This document shows, piece by piece, positions 10,831 to 22,589 of a DNA stretch of 64,000 nt. A program made the position numbers and the translations under genes. Where the stretch lies: positions 5,614,452-5,678,451 of the forward strand of contig NC_051452.1 in the NCBI RefSeq assembly GCF_001649575.2. Direction: 5' to 3'. The notes beneath the pieces are model-generated. The model made no database searches, was not told the origin of the DNA, and saw only the letters and a program-made list of their open reading frames with translations. Source of the DNA: Kryptolebias marmoratus. Lineage: Eukaryota; Chordata; Actinopteri; Cyprinodontiformes; Rivulidae. Each line of letters begins with the position of its first letter. Positions within the stretch are counted from its first letter, which is position 1.

Positions 10831-12109
10831 TGGTCTTGTGGCAGCGGGGGACGTTTGGGGGACACAGAGCCTAACGGAAAGCAGCATCTGCAGCCTGCTG
10901 ACTGAACAGGGCCCCCCCTCCGGCGCTACCTGAGCCCGGGCAAGGCCGGTAGGGGAGGAGGGGGGGCCGTCGCCGTGATCTGATTTATCTTCGAGCCGGA
11001 GACTACAAATGAGTACAGACAGCTTTTTCATAGCCAAAAGACACATTTGCATCTGTGTATGTTTGTGGGAGTGTGTGCGCGGTCGGGGAAGCACACAAAC
11101 ACAAACTGCTTCGTGTGTGAATGCAGCACGAGCGCGCCTGGATTTATTCTGGAGTTAATTGCGTTTCTGTGCCACAAGCAGCTGAACGACTGTTGAGACG
11201 GGAGAATAAAACACTTCAGATTTTCATAAGAAGGCCTGTATTTGTTCAGAATCAGAGAGCTTTAAAGTTACTACTTTATGGTCAATAAGGTTGTTTTGTT
11301 GCAGATTTAATCTAAAGCTCATGAGTGTATACGTCCTCTGGAAGAAGCTCTTCTTTGGAGCTCGTTTGTTTTTTATTAAACCAAATGAACTGAACTGACA
11401 GTAAAACCACTTTGAACGGGAGAAAATAAAATCTGAAATAGAGAAATCATAATAAGAATGAGCTAAGAGCTGCTGCTGAAATTAGCTGAAGTAGCTAAAG
11501 CAGAGATGTTAAATGTAAACACAGCCGAACAACAGCTAAAAGTAGCTAAATGCTAAAGAGGAAAGAAAATTGGGCACTTCCTTTATTTATTTATAGGTAA
11601 TGTTCTCTTAATGTCTGATATAAAATTATATATATTTGCATTTTGAGCTGTAGTGACACTGTTTTGAACTTTTTGTCTGAAGCAGTTTAGCAGGATTGTT
11701 TTTGTGCATTTTGTAAAATATATTAAATAAATAAAGTTAGAGCCTGCAGCAGCACTTTAAAAAAACACAAAACACTGCACAGAGCACGTCAACAAAACCG
11801 CAGAGTGTTTTAAAAGAACAATAAAGATGATAATGAATTAAAAGCACAACATTATAAAACTTTTTCTTGTCTCTAAATAACAACAGTTGTTTTTCTGTTA
11901 GAATCGATGTAAACACTAATGAGATATAAAATGTTCAAAGCATTTTTCCCTAGAAAAATATTTATTTATTTCACTTTATTTCTTTATTTATAATAAATTA
12001 AACTAGTGATTTCTTGCATTTTGTAGTTGTAATAATTATATATGTTTGTTTATTGGTCTGTCTGTTAGTAAATACTGTATTGGAAGAATTTTAATGAAAT
12101 TAGCTCTAA
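10831..12109. other. Intergenic sequence with AGCTAAA-rich patch
   Basis: The part 10830-11160 is GC-richer and includes a G run at 10960-10966. At 11458-11565 a patch repeats AGCTAAAAGTAGCTAAATGC-like words, related to patches near 26640, 38560 (opposite strand) and 63165. The rest is AT-rich. Confidence 0.45.
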
Positions 12110-12235
12110 TTGATTGGGTTTTATTCAAAGATCTTGCACAATCTGATGAGTTTTATTAAAATCTGTCCAGTTGATCATGAAATGTTATTGTACATGGTCA
12201 CCCACCTTTCACGGCGGCGAACAATAAGACATTTT
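12110..12235 (-). repeat. HER copy, distal-end fragment
   Basis: It reads TTTTATTAAAATCTGTCCAG then TTGATCATGAAATGTTATTG and ends ACATGGTCACCCACCTTTCA, CGGCGGCGAACAATAAG. This is the end opposite the palindrome and shows its own small hairpin around CCTTTCACGG. Confidence 0.65.
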
Positions 12236-12299
12236 ACAGCAGTTTAGCTTTAAGTTTAACCAGTTTAAAAGTGGAATAATTTCCCAAACGAGCGCGATA

Positions 12300-13290
12300 A
12301 GAAAAGCTCTTTTTGTTTTTACTTCCTGACGAGCTTGTTATCCAGCTCCAGCGACAGACCAGCGCATCTTCGGCAGCATGAAATTACTGAAATCATAAAG
12401 AGCAACGATGTGCAAAGCCTCGAGTTGGCAGCAGCAACACTTCCACTCTGCTTTAAATGTAAAATTAAACCTGGAGATAAACCTTTTCACTGCTGTTTTT
12501 CTTTTATGGTGCAAAGTTTGGGGGAGATAATCAGGGTGTCGGTGACTTTCCTGAACTTCTTCAGTTTTACACCAATTCTGCTGATTATCTGTTTCCAACG
12601 CGCCGAAGACGGAGTCAGACTGCAGACCTGAGAACTTTCCAGTAATTATTCTGCGCCCGGGTCAGCTTTGGACAATATGTTCGCCATCTGCCGGCATCTG
12701 TGCTTTCTCCCACTAATAGACCGAGCCCACCTCCCCCTCATGTCTGCTCCCACCTCCCCACCTTTCATGTAACGCTGCAGCTACCCTCCCCACACCGGAC
12801 CGCCGCCACCACAGCCTGGAGCGAGAAGCCAGGGGGGTGAAACGTTAAGCAGGTCACATGTTGTCTTTCAGCCATATTTGGGTCAGTCCTTTGGCAGTGG
12901 ATGAGGAGCGGCTTAATGCACGGAGGCAATGGGTAATAATCCTCCCTCCAACACACACACACACGAAAAAACTGAACTAGCATGACTTTCCTGGATGCTG
13001 TTTTTGCCTTCCAGGGTGTGAAACTCCCTTATTTCTCTTTAATATGATCCCAACTCAGAGGTCGTTTAATGTTTTTCCCCAGAAAGGTGCAGAGTACTTC
13101 CTGGATGCCGCGCCTCCCTTGTTTCGACATCCAGGGCTGCGTCTTGGTGCAAACAGAAGCTAACGACAGCTTTAGAGGAGCATATGCTGCACGGAGCATA
13201 TGTTGGGAGCATATGCTTAATGCCACAGGGTAGAGGCCTCGCACATGTCAGCGATCACAGGTAGACCAGATCTTAAACACAGACACGAAT
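12300..13290. other. GC-richer unique sequence, no gene supported
   Basis: Overlapping frames on both strands at 12335-12631 have no recognisable domain. The part 12630-12720 (AGTAATTATTCTGCGCCCGG and following) has enhancer-like texture. The part 12720-12850 is C-rich. A short (AC)n lies at 12951-12965. Confidence 0.35.
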
Positions 13291-13294
13291 ATAA

Positions 13295-13840
13295 AAGACC
13301 CTGCATTCCTTCAAGGAATGCATATCGCCCGCCACCTTTCATACCAGAGTTTCAAACTAATTTTGTTGAGAAATGATAGAGTTGGAGCCATTTTGGAGAA
13401 AGCCGTTAAAGACTGTGTGAGCTCATGAATGCTTCAGCTCAATCTGTGAAACTTTTGTGTTGGCTAATGTAAATTAGTATTGGCAGCCATCTTGATTTGG
13501 GCTGACTTACAAAAGTTAATAAGGTGTACATTTTTTTGCTCTTTCATGAAACTTGACCAGACGGGGATGACTTACAGAAGATGCCGTGGTTTTTTGGACA
13601 ATATGTCAGTGATCAGAGTCCTGAATGTTGTGAATGACCTTCAGCTACTACCATGTCAGATTTTAGCTCAATGTCTGTAAAACTGGCTGTATTATAGCCA
13701 TTATTGGGTTTGTGGCAGCAGTCTGGGATCAGCTCAATAATCCAATGATTATTTCCTGAAAGCTTCATTAAAATCCATTCAGTGGTTCATGAGATATTTT
13801 ACTAACACGCACAGGCAAAAACATCCATCCATCTATGCGT
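13295..13840 (-). repeat. Two tandem partial HER copies
   Basis: The first part has a perfect palindrome at 13303-13321 (9-base arms, 1-base loop) followed by CATATCGCCCGCCACCTTTC and, near 13486, GGCAGCCATCTTGATTTGGG. A second, overlapping set of internal motifs then starts again: CTTCAGCTACTACCATG, TTTTAGCTCAATGTCTGTAA and TTCATTAAAATCCATTCAGT, then GGTTCATGAGATATTTTAC. The internal modules are therefore duplicated in direct order. Confidence 0.8.
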
Positions 13841-15629
13841 TTTGGCAGCAATAATAAAGCGTGGGAATAAAATCAGGGCATGGGGGTGGGGTGTCTATGT
13901 GTTTAAATACCTGAACTTTCTTGAGCTCTGGTCCGTGCGTTCACATCTCATATCTTTGGAAATGTATGCAAAACCAAATGTCGCCTTCATTTAGATTAAG
14001 ACCCACCATCTCGGTGGAAATGTTTAAATTTATTACAAAAAGTCAAAGAAACTAAATAAATAAACATACGGAGAGATAAACTTCCGTTTATCAGGAGTTC
14101 ATTAGGAGGAAGCAGTTTGGTGCGTGGAGTTCTGAGGGCAGAGGCTGAGAGTATGAAATGTGATCAAATTTCAAACACATCCACAGTCGAGGTGATTTGT
14201 ACATTTGCATCGAGCGCCGGGCGGATGCCTGGCGGAGAACGGGATGAGGTTCAGAGCGTTCCCTGCAGCGATCCGACCCCCTCATCGCCGAGGATGTGTG
14301 GTGAGGGGTGGATGGGACACTCTGACTGAGACGAACAAATCCAGGTGGATTCTACGTGTTTGTAAGACGTCAAAGATGCATTTCCTGCTACTTTCTCAGC
14401 TCAGAGGCTCTCACAGCTCCAGGTGGAAAGGTTCAGGTCTCAAACGGGGACACATTTGTCTTCGCAGTCAAACTAATTGCTTTCACAGACGTCTCATTTT
14501 GGCCTCAGAAGATTCTTATCTTCGAGTCATGCAGGCGTCGGCTTCGGCTTTCTGAAGCTCCATCAGGACCTCACTGTGGTCAGAAGTGGAACGTCTCCGG
14601 AGAAATCACCAGGAAGGGGTTTGATTTCAGGACAGATGTTGCCTTCAAATGAAAACGTGTGAGGTAGATGGTTGGTGATATGAAGGTAGAACCTGACTCA
14701 GTTACAGGAGGAAATAATGAGACAAAGTGCTTTGACTGGAGGCCGATGATGTGGGGATGTTCAGCCTATTTACTCAAGTGCTGCACTTTCATTTCAGATG
14801 GAAATATACTCCGCAAAGCTTTATACTTTTGCCAAAACCTCAACTTCACAAGAGGAGCAGAGTTCAATTTATAGATATTTTCTTGAATTTTTATGCAAGT
14901 TTTCTTGCGACTGAAGTCGAACCCGAAAAGTTGGAAAATCTCTGACTTTTGGGCCAAAAAAAATAAAATTGTACGATACATTAATTTCTTTTTATTTCAC
15001 TGATTATCTCAGATTTATTCAGACACCTTGTTAATAACAGCTGCATCTCCAGGAGCTCCTTCAACTGGATATTTACTGATGGCATAAATATGATAAAATA
15101 CTCAACAGGACCAAATTAGTACTTTAATTGTAGATTTTACTGCTGCAAGAAACTAAGACTTAATGAAAAAAACTGGTGAAAATGCAGTGTGACTGCTGAA
15201 AGAAGCTGAAACTGAGCTAAAAGCAAATCTAGGAGTTTTTAGAACATCTTCACCAACATCTACCTCACAAAAAAACTGTAAATATTTCATGTGGAGAACA
15301 AATTACGGCTCGTACAGCGTTGTTAAATAACGCTGATCTCTGTAAGTGTTGCTGGAATCCTAAAATCTGTAAAAGTCGAGTTGATTGAGACGTTATTAGA
15401 CTCCTCCCAGCCTTGACTGGTTTGTTTTTACCGAGGTACGGTGGACTGAGGAGCAGGTGCAGGTGTGCAGAAATCGCAGCCACTCTGAGTAACCTCCACA
15501 TCCCTTTCTGTGCATACAGATTTACATGCAGATAAAGAAGAAAAGGCAAAGCTGTGCAGATCATCATTATCTAAATCTCACAGAAGTTCAAACCCTTGTT
15601 CCCACCTCCACCTCGTCTTCCCGTTTCCT
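13841..15629. other. Intergenic sequence, no gene supported
   Basis: Several overlapping frames at 14117-14662 are mutually exclusive and carry no domain. The stretch 14100-14660 is GC-richer and unique, and the stretch 14960-15300 is AT-rich. Nothing recognised. Confidence 0.45.
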
Positions 15630-15810
15630 TCCCCTCTCTTCAGCACATTCAAATGTGCAGGTTTGTTTTGGGGATAAAGTCCTCCGCTTTGATCAGCGCT
15701 AATTAGACAGCCGCTGCTTTGCTACCTATTAGGGTTGGGTAGGTTATTGCCGTCCTAATCTCTGGCCAGTAGCCAGGCGAGGGTGCTGCCTTCCTGAAGG
15801 ATCCCCCTCA
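15630..15810. promoter_or_regulatory. Candidate conserved non-coding element
   Basis: The sequence includes TTTGATCAGCGCTAATTAGA, ACAGCCGCTGCTTTGC, CTATTAGGGTTGGGTAGG and CGTCCTAATCTCTGGCCAG. It is non-repetitive, evenly composed and packed with homeobox (CTAATTAG) and TCF-like (TTTGATC) cores, which is the texture of a vertebrate developmental enhancer. Inferred only. Confidence 0.4.
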
Positions 15811-17079
15811 AAGCAGACTAAGGTGAGAAAGGAGCGTGATGAAAGGGCTGCTTCTATTCAGCACAGATCAATACGCTCTCCTCCTTTGCCTATGGGGGAT
15901 CAAGAGTTTGAAACACAAAGGAGGTTTTTGCATAAAGATCCAAACAATGGTTCTTCTCTTACTTTCTTTGTCTTCATGTTTTCTACTTTCTCTCGTGCAC
16001 TTTTTAACGCCTTTGCTTCAACTTTCCTCTCCAGGAAAAAGGGCTTCTTCTAATGAAGGCAGAAATATTTATTTTATTTGAAAAATCTGTTCGGCAACTG
16101 AAGTTACAGCGTTTTCTCCTTCCGCGTGTTTAGCCTCGTTAGGAGGGAGCATACGCGCTTCATATGTGAGGATTCACTTACAGACTGTCAAATATCGCTT
16201 AAATTTGTGTAAACAAATGTTGCAGATTTGCCAGACCTGCATCGTATGGTGATATCAACAAATATATAGACTTTCCAATATTGTTTCACGGTTTTTTTAA
16301 AGCTCCAGAATATAGATCTAATCCCCCACTGTTTGCTTAATACTTCATGTAGGCATAATGAAAGCCCAAAGCGCATCTAAACTGTTTGGTCAATGGAGCC
16401 TAAACAGCAGAGGACAGAAAAAAAGACGTTCTAATCCACAGAATCTGCAGCCCGATCATTTCTATCAGGAATACTGTGTGTGGTTAAGGTGGAGAACTGT
16501 TTGAAATGCACTTTTTCCTTCACTGCTCTTCAACAGCTGGAGCATGTTGGCTTGTTGGACTTTAGACATTATCTCTTCTTTTAAAAGGAAAACTGAGTTT
16601 CGCTGATCAGTATGTAAATTAGTGAGGCGTTTAAATCTGTATATTTAATGTCTCTACAGCTATATTACAACCTTTAACCTCCATAACTGCCAACTCTTCC
16701 TATTGGATTGTCATTATTTTGGGCTTTAATATACGTGCATGTTAATTTAGATTGTGCAAATATTAATGACGTGCAGGTTTTGGACAAAAAGCAGAACAAA
16801 AACCAAGCTTGCTATACATCTGTAGCTGCATGAGCAGCTCCAGATTGAAATATTTTCCCAAACAAAATGTGAAATGATGTTTTCTACTGTCTGAATCCAT
16901 GACAGCAACAGTCCAACTCTACTAATACACCCTTCTGCAACATTAAAACATAAGAATCAAGCAACAAAAGTGATTCAGAATCAAAAAGGCCAAACAACTT
17001 GATCTCTGCAGTCGGGTTGGAAACACATGCACATAATGCCATCATCAGTAAAAAGCTGGTAAATGAAAGCAGCGTTGGC
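15811..17079. other. Intergenic sequence, no gene seen
   Basis: Moderately AT-rich sequence. The part 16090-16190 (TTACAGCGTTTTCTCCTTCC and following) is unique and GC-richer. Short frames have no recognisable product. Confidence 0.45.
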
Positions 17080-17400
17080 TGAAGGAATGTGTATCGGCTG
17101 CTGTCGTGCATCCAAGGTTTTCAACCGAACTATTAGGGGATCAATGAGTGCTCAGAGTACGTGATGGAGATGAGTCTGCTACTAAAACACCAAGTTTTAG
17201 CTCAATATCTGTAAAAATTAGTTTTAACCATTTTATATTGTCTGAAGTCCATTAGCTAAAGTGGCCATCTTGGATTGAGCTGACTCTAAAAAGGCTGAAG
17301 CAGCTGAGGATGGATCATTTTTAGTTTGAGTTTATTTAAAATCTGTCCGCTGGTTTGCAAGATATTTTGCTGACAGGCAAACAAACACGAATTTACATCT
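17080..17400 (-). repeat. HER copy
   Basis: The palindrome end is eroded (GAAGGAATGTGTATCGGCTG). Inside are CTACTAAAACACCAAGTTTT, GTGGCCATCTTGGATTGAG and GTTTGCAAGATATTTTGC, in the order expected for the minus orientation. Confidence 0.75.
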
Positions 17401-17503
17401 TCCATTTTTTATAGATCAGATCAAACAGTCTGTTGATCTAACGCTAAATTAAAATGATTAGTTTAAGCTCCACCACCTTGTTTCAGAAATCATTTTTGAG
17501 TCT

Positions 17504-17783
17504 TTATCACCTGGCGGGTGATCATGTAACTGCCTGTGTGCCTCTGCATATGTGTTTGTTTTTCAGTAAAACATCTCCTGAACCAGTGGACTGATTTTAA
17601 TGAACATCTATAACTGATTAGCTTTAGAGTCAACCTTTTCAAGATGGCTGCCACAGCTAGCTGACTTTAGCAAACAAAGATGGCTGTAACTCAGTTTATT
17701 TTGCAGATATTGAGCTATAAATTGGTGCAGTAGTAGCTGAGAGTCATCCCCAACACATATGCATTCCTTCGAGGTATGCTGCT
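17504..17783 (+). repeat. HER copy, internally deleted
   Basis: It runs from CACCTGGCGGGTGATCATG through CCTGAACCAGTGGACTG, TTTTCAAGATGGCTGCCACA and AGTAGTAGCTGAGAGTCATC, directly to ATATGCATTCCTTCGAGG. The segment normally lying between the AGAGTCATCC motif and the palindrome is missing. It lies 104 bp from the oppositely oriented copy at 17080-17400. Confidence 0.85.
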
Positions 17784-18330
17784 TTTTATTTTAGCTCAGG
17801 TTTTATTTCACTGCTCAGAAAGTTCAGTCCAGCTGTTTATATCAGTTTTAGACAGAAATCCACTGAATACAAGGTCAGATCTCTGCAAAAAAAAAATACA
17901 TTAAAAAGAGCCTGTCCCATCCAAACTATCTGCTGGGAGGAGTTTGTTTTGCATCCATCACTTTGACCCATTTCTGCAGGATATTTCACTAAATAATCTG
18001 TAAACATTTAGAAACAGCACTGTAAGTGTAAATACCTATGAGCCTGTTCCTAACGAGTACAACTGCACCCCTTCCTTCACTTCTATCACCATTATGATGT
18101 GACCTCTTTTCCTGAATAATTTCTCCTGGATTAGAAAAACAATCAATCCAATCAAGACCAAGAGAGAAGGATGCGGGGGGGGGGGATGGAGATTTAGGAG
18201 GAAATCTTTCCTGAAGTTGTTGCAAGAGAAGAGAAGAAGGAGCGATCCTGAGGGCCGGCATATATTTCCCTCTCAAGTAATTCATTTATGTCTTCAAAAC
18301 TCTTTCAGAGACCAGAGTTACTGTGCCTTT
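17784..18330. other. Intergenic sequence with G run
   Basis: An uninterrupted run of 11 G lies at 18175-18185. Otherwise this is AT-rich and unrecognised sequence. Confidence 0.5.
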
Positions 18331-18560
18331 GTTGTGCCTTAAAAAGCTTAGCTGCTCTCTGTGAAGAGAAGCAATGAGAGCACTTTAGAAAAAGCTACAA
18401 AGGGAGCGGACGGGCGGAGGAAGAAAGAAAAAGTGAATGGCACCACTGATAAAGTTGAGCAAATTAAGTCATTGACCTGCGGTGGAGATTAATAGCAAAC
18501 AAGGTGCCCCAGCTTCACAAGTAATGAATATTCTTCAAACGGCATGAAGGGGGAGGATGG
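18331..18560. promoter_or_regulatory. Candidate conserved non-coding element
   Basis: Unique sequence includes GATAAAGTTGAGCAAATTAA, GTCATTGACCTGCGGTGGAG, ATTAATAGCAAACAAGG and AGTAATGAATATTCTTC. It is followed by a G-rich run (18549-18572). Identity is inferred from composition. Confidence 0.35.
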
Positions 18561-18589
18561 AGGGGGAGGGGGGCAGATAGAGCTGGTTT

Positions 18590-18910
18590 GATGCGAATGA
18601 CATTGAAAGTTGCGGAGAACAGAAAAATTCTGTCATTTTTCATTTGTATGCAAATTCGCCTGTTACACAAATTAACCCCTGAACCCCGGTGTCAGTCCTC
18701 ATCTCGGGTGGAAGCCGGCCTCCCGCCGAGGCCTCTCGTCCGCTTCACCCACCCTTACACCCCCCCACCCGGGGTCAGCGGCGGCTTTAGACGCGAATGT
18801 AAGTCAAAGTTGAGAGTCGCCGCTCCACCTCATTTGTTTACTGCAGCTAAATTACCTCAAAGCAAGTAAATCTGAGGCCCCCGGCATGTTTATTCCAGTG
18901 ACAAATTATG
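18590..18910. promoter_or_regulatory. Candidate conserved non-coding element
   Basis: The sequence includes ATTTGTATGCAAATTCG (an octamer/POU core) and TTACACAAATTAACC, then a C-rich part and CAGCTAAATTACC. A frame at 18588-18869 has no domain. Regulatory role is inferred. Confidence 0.3.
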
Positions 18911-19727
18911 CTTCCAACGTGAGGTATGGAAAATAAAGATTAATAAGTCCTTCTGAAATTTGTCTTTGTGTTTAAAAAACATTTGATCAAAACTCAATGT
19001 ATTAAATGAATGGTTACATACGTAGAAATACCTGTTTGAATTTAAACATCAACCCGTAAGTGGTTTTGTCACCAGGCAGTTAAAATTAAAATGCTGAATT
19101 CTTGCACTTACCTTGACCCAAACTGATGATAATCACTTCCTGCTGCTTTAAGGTGAACATCCAAGACTCCAGGAAAAGCCTGCTTCAGTCTGCAAAAAGT
19201 GAAACAAACAACAGCTTTAGTTATGTTAGCCTAGAATAAAAGCCTAAAACATCTGGGTGCTTGTCATAAAGACAAGTCTTCGATTACACATGGAGAAGTA
19301 GAACCAGTCTTTGTTACTGTAGAGGATCAAATCTGTAAATGAAACCAAAGTGTCGTGATCACCAGTGTTAGTCAAGAGAACAGTGTCAGAGTTTACCGGT
19401 GTTACGGTGTTCACCTGTGACGTCAGCACCTGTTAGAGGATGTAAAGGTTGGTCTAATTACAGCCACAGAGATAAGAAATGTTCAAATTTATTTCTCAGC
19501 TGTCAATCTTTGAGTCCTTTGTTTAATTATGAAGTTAAAAATCGACATCATCCTCAGTCCATTCTGACTCCCAACTGATTGATCAGCTTACAGCACCATC
19601 TCTGCAGCATCAGGACAAACAATCTGCCTTTAGAAACTGATATGAGCTCCTAATAATGTGCATGTTACACAGAATGCCCATTAACTAGCTGTTTAATGCC
19701 ATGAATGGTAGCTGCTGGTCCAGAATA
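18911..19727. other. Intergenic sequence, nothing recognised
   Basis: AT-rich sequence with no repeat family or RNA recognised. Confidence 0.45.
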
Positions 19728-20256
19728 AGGCCCTGTTTACAGGTGAACAATCTTCTGAAAACGTCAAAGATTTTCTGATGATTGTGAAAAAGGTTTACAT
19801 GGAAATGCTGCGCTCGCTGAATCCACTGTTTCCATGCCAAGTCACTAGCTGGCGCTGTGATTTTTGTTTCAGTGACATATTGATGTGCGCAGACACTTCA
19901 GACTCGAGAATGAAAACGGTTACATCCAAAATGGTGAATATACAAACGCTCATTTGGACCAACATTTGGCTCCTACACGTACATAAAAGGGGTGAGCAGC
20001 ACAAAAAGTACTCTGCTACTGTTGTTGGTCGACTTGTGCATGAGCAGAATAACTACTGGCTGACTACAACGATGGTGCACATCTGTGATTTCCCCTAAGT
20101 TGTGATGCCAGGAGTTTCCAGAAACTTCTACTCCGAGACTACCTGGATTCGAAACGTTTTGGTGTCAGAGAATCTGACAGAGAATGGCTGATGTCATGAA
20201 ACGCAACAGAAATGTCATGGTGTCGATTTAAAAAAAGCTTTGTGTAAATAGGGTCT
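19728..20256. mobile_element. Non-autonomous DNA transposon (MITE) with 14-bp inverted ends
   Basis: The left end AGGCCCTGTTTACA (19728-19741) pairs with the complement of the right end, AGACCCTATTTACA (20243-20256), with 12 of 14 matches. The 529-bp interior has AAAACG-rich subterminal words (CTGAAAACGTC on the left, CGAAACGTTTTGG and ATGAAACGC on the right), as in fish elements with 'gtttacacgg' ends. A 106-codon frame inside has no transposase features. A target duplication was not clear. Confidence 0.65.
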
Positions 20257-20689
20257 AAGACGCTGGTGATGCTGCAGGGCTGTCATGTAAAACAAGTCTG
20301 ATGGTGTCCTGACCACCCTTGTTTGTGGATACAACTCTCTGACTCTGATGAAGGCTGGTGCTTTGGAGAGAAAACTGTCTCTCCGTATCATTTCTGTAGC
20401 CATTATCTTACCAGCAGACATTTCCTGGAGTCAAATCTGTACTAATGTCTCACCTTTCCTCAATAATAAACTCAATTTACGAAGATGAAGCTTCCTGCCT
20501 GATTTACTGTTTTTGCTAGAACACGAGCAGAATCTTAACTTAAAAACAAAATTATACATAAAGGCTAAAATATACACATTCACCTAAATCTTAATAGGTG
20601 ATGCTGAACATCTTAACTTGACAATGTTGTCTGCAGCTGGTACTTTCTCTTTGCCAGAACAAAGGATTGTTTGAAAGCACTTATAGGAT
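20257..20689. other. Intergenic sequence, nothing recognised
   Basis: Unique AT-leaning sequence between two DNA transposons, with no gene or repeat seen. Confidence 0.4.
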
Positions 20690-21260
20690 TGACCAACACT
20701 CATCTGTCCCCCTCAGATGATAAGAAACTGGTTTGAATGTTCAAGAAACGACCCAGGAACCACCTGCCATGAACTGAAACTGTCCCTGTCGACAACAAAG
20801 CCAGTTTGACATCATGGTGGACTGAGAGGACCAAGAAAGAAGCTCTGAAACCTGCAGCTGTCCACAGGGACAAGACAAATGTTTTCTGGAGAAAAGTTTG
20901 AGCTGTTTGGACACCGTGACAGGAAGTATGGAGGAGGAGTGAAGGCGAGGGCGTCAGACCTAAGAGCAGAACTGCCAGGCATGGTAGTGGTAGCATCATG
21001 CTGTTGCCCTAGTGCTGGAGGAGTACCTCCAAATTCTTCAGCTAAATGGTTGAAACTTTCCAACAGGAGAACAAACCTGAACACACATCAGAACTGGGTT
21101 CTGATTGGCTCACATCAAGCCTTTTCAAAGCCCCCACCTCACCGAAGCTTGTTGATGGAGACAAAAAGCCTGTGGTCCAGATGCAGCAGCTAATAAACGT
21201 TTAATGAAATATTAGTGGGGCTGTGTTTATTTATTTGAGCCTGTACGGACAGGAGAAAAT
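20690..21260 (+). pseudogene. Dead Tc1-like transposase, fragment
   Basis: Fragments in shifting frames match a common fish Tc1-like transposase: near 20875 DKTNVFWRKV, then ELFGHRDRKYGGG, then (20980-21000) nucleotide sequence GGCATGGTAGTGGTAGCATC corresponding to the GGGSIM(L)W region, then YLQILQ and FQQENKPEHTSE at 21058-21093. In active relatives the last block reads QQDNDPKHTS; here both aspartates are replaced, so the second acidic catalytic position is lost. Frameshifts and stops also break the frame. The 3' part (TATTTATTTGAGCCTGTACGG near 21230) fits the usual post-ORF sequence. Intact terminal repeats were not identified. Confidence 0.8.
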
Positions 21261-21590
21261 CCACAAACTTAAATTCAAGCTTGTATTCTCATTAAAAAAG
21301 AAACCATTAAAGTTATGTAAGTATTCCACTCTGGTAAAAGCAACATTTAAATCAATCATTAAAAGCTGGATGGATGGACACTTCTGATTTTAACTTTCAG
21401 TAAAGATTCTGTTTAAGGTACCAGTAACATTTATATCCATTTTTAATCTACATGATTATATTTGACTTTTATTACTTACAAAGGATCTTTTCTGAAGAAA
21501 ACATGGTAAAGGCAAATAGTTTTTTTTGGTTTTAAGCTTCACAAGTAAGCTGTTAGTATAATTTAGCAGGTGAAGCTTTAAGCTCTTTCA
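21261..21590. other. AT-rich intergenic sequence
   Basis: No gene, repeat family or RNA recognised. Confidence 0.45.
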
Positions 21591-21960
21591 TCTGCATGTT
21601 GGAAAACGTGCAGCTTCGTTCCTGTTCCTGTGCGGTGTCAGGAAAGAGGAAGCAGCTCTAAACAAACTCCACCATCTGCAGAGGAAGGTGGCAGCCGTGC
21701 GGTGATTGACCCCTTTAATTGATGCAGCTTTAATTATGATAATCGCCTGCCAGAGTTGCTGTTCCCGTTTTTCCAGACCGCCCCTCCACCCCTCCTTTTT
21801 TCCGTGGTGTTTCATATCCTGGCATCAACCGGTGCAGGTGTCCTACAGATGTTCGGTTGCCTCCCTCTGGAGCCGTGCAATTTGTTAGCTGCTAGTCAGC
21901 TGTCACCTTTGCGTTTCGCTGAAACGTCGACCTGAATGGAGCGCCGATGCTGGAAACGTG
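21591..21960. promoter_or_regulatory. Candidate conserved non-coding element
   Basis: The core 21695-21780 reads CGGTGATTGACCCCTTTAAT, TGATGCAGCTTTAATTATGA and TAATCGCCTGCCAGAG. It is unique and rich in TAAT cores and TGATTGAC (PBX/MEIS-like). Inferred from composition only. Confidence 0.35.
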
Positions 21961-22589
21961 CTCAGTGACAAACTGGATTTAAAAATGAGAAATGAGCACT
22001 GTTCCAGCTGGATTAACTGCATTTTTATTTCTGATTGTTGGGTCTTTATAAACTTATTCTCTGTACATAGTTACATGAAAACTCTCGTGTTACAATATTT
22101 ATTAGTATTTCAATATTTTGTCCATCAAACTGGAACATTTCAGTCTTTCAGTCTGATGTATGAACTGTGTTAGGACCCATTTTTCCACTGAGAACAACAA
22201 TTAGTAAAAACTGATATCCATATGACATACTGTACTAAAATACACAAATATAAAGTATTTTAGGTCATTAAAACAGTCAAAACACAAATGTTTTTATTTT
22301 AATTTAAATTACTTTTCTTGTAATGACTTTTGACACATCCATGAATAAATTTCCAATAAATGAACAAATTTAAAGCCAGGGATGTGCAACAAAATTAAGA
22401 TGTAATTGTTGTTAAAGACACTTGAGCTCAATACTCCCAAGACGCATTTTCTAAGGACGAAAACTCTTGAAAACTCTGTTCAGCATAAACTTTAGCAGGA
22501 GAAACTCCTGAACGCCGCAGCTCGGTTGCAAGAACAGTGAGAAAAATGGGTTTAGACAAACAAGCGAACACACACACACTTTGTGAGCG
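21961..22589. other. AT-rich intergenic sequence
   Basis: No gene or repeat recognised. A short (AC)n occurs at 22568-22580. Confidence 0.45.

Noticed and set aside
14205..14555. 116-codon frame in a cluster of overlapping frames
   Set aside because: Three plus-strand frames overlap in different phases; none shows a domain, so at most chance openness.
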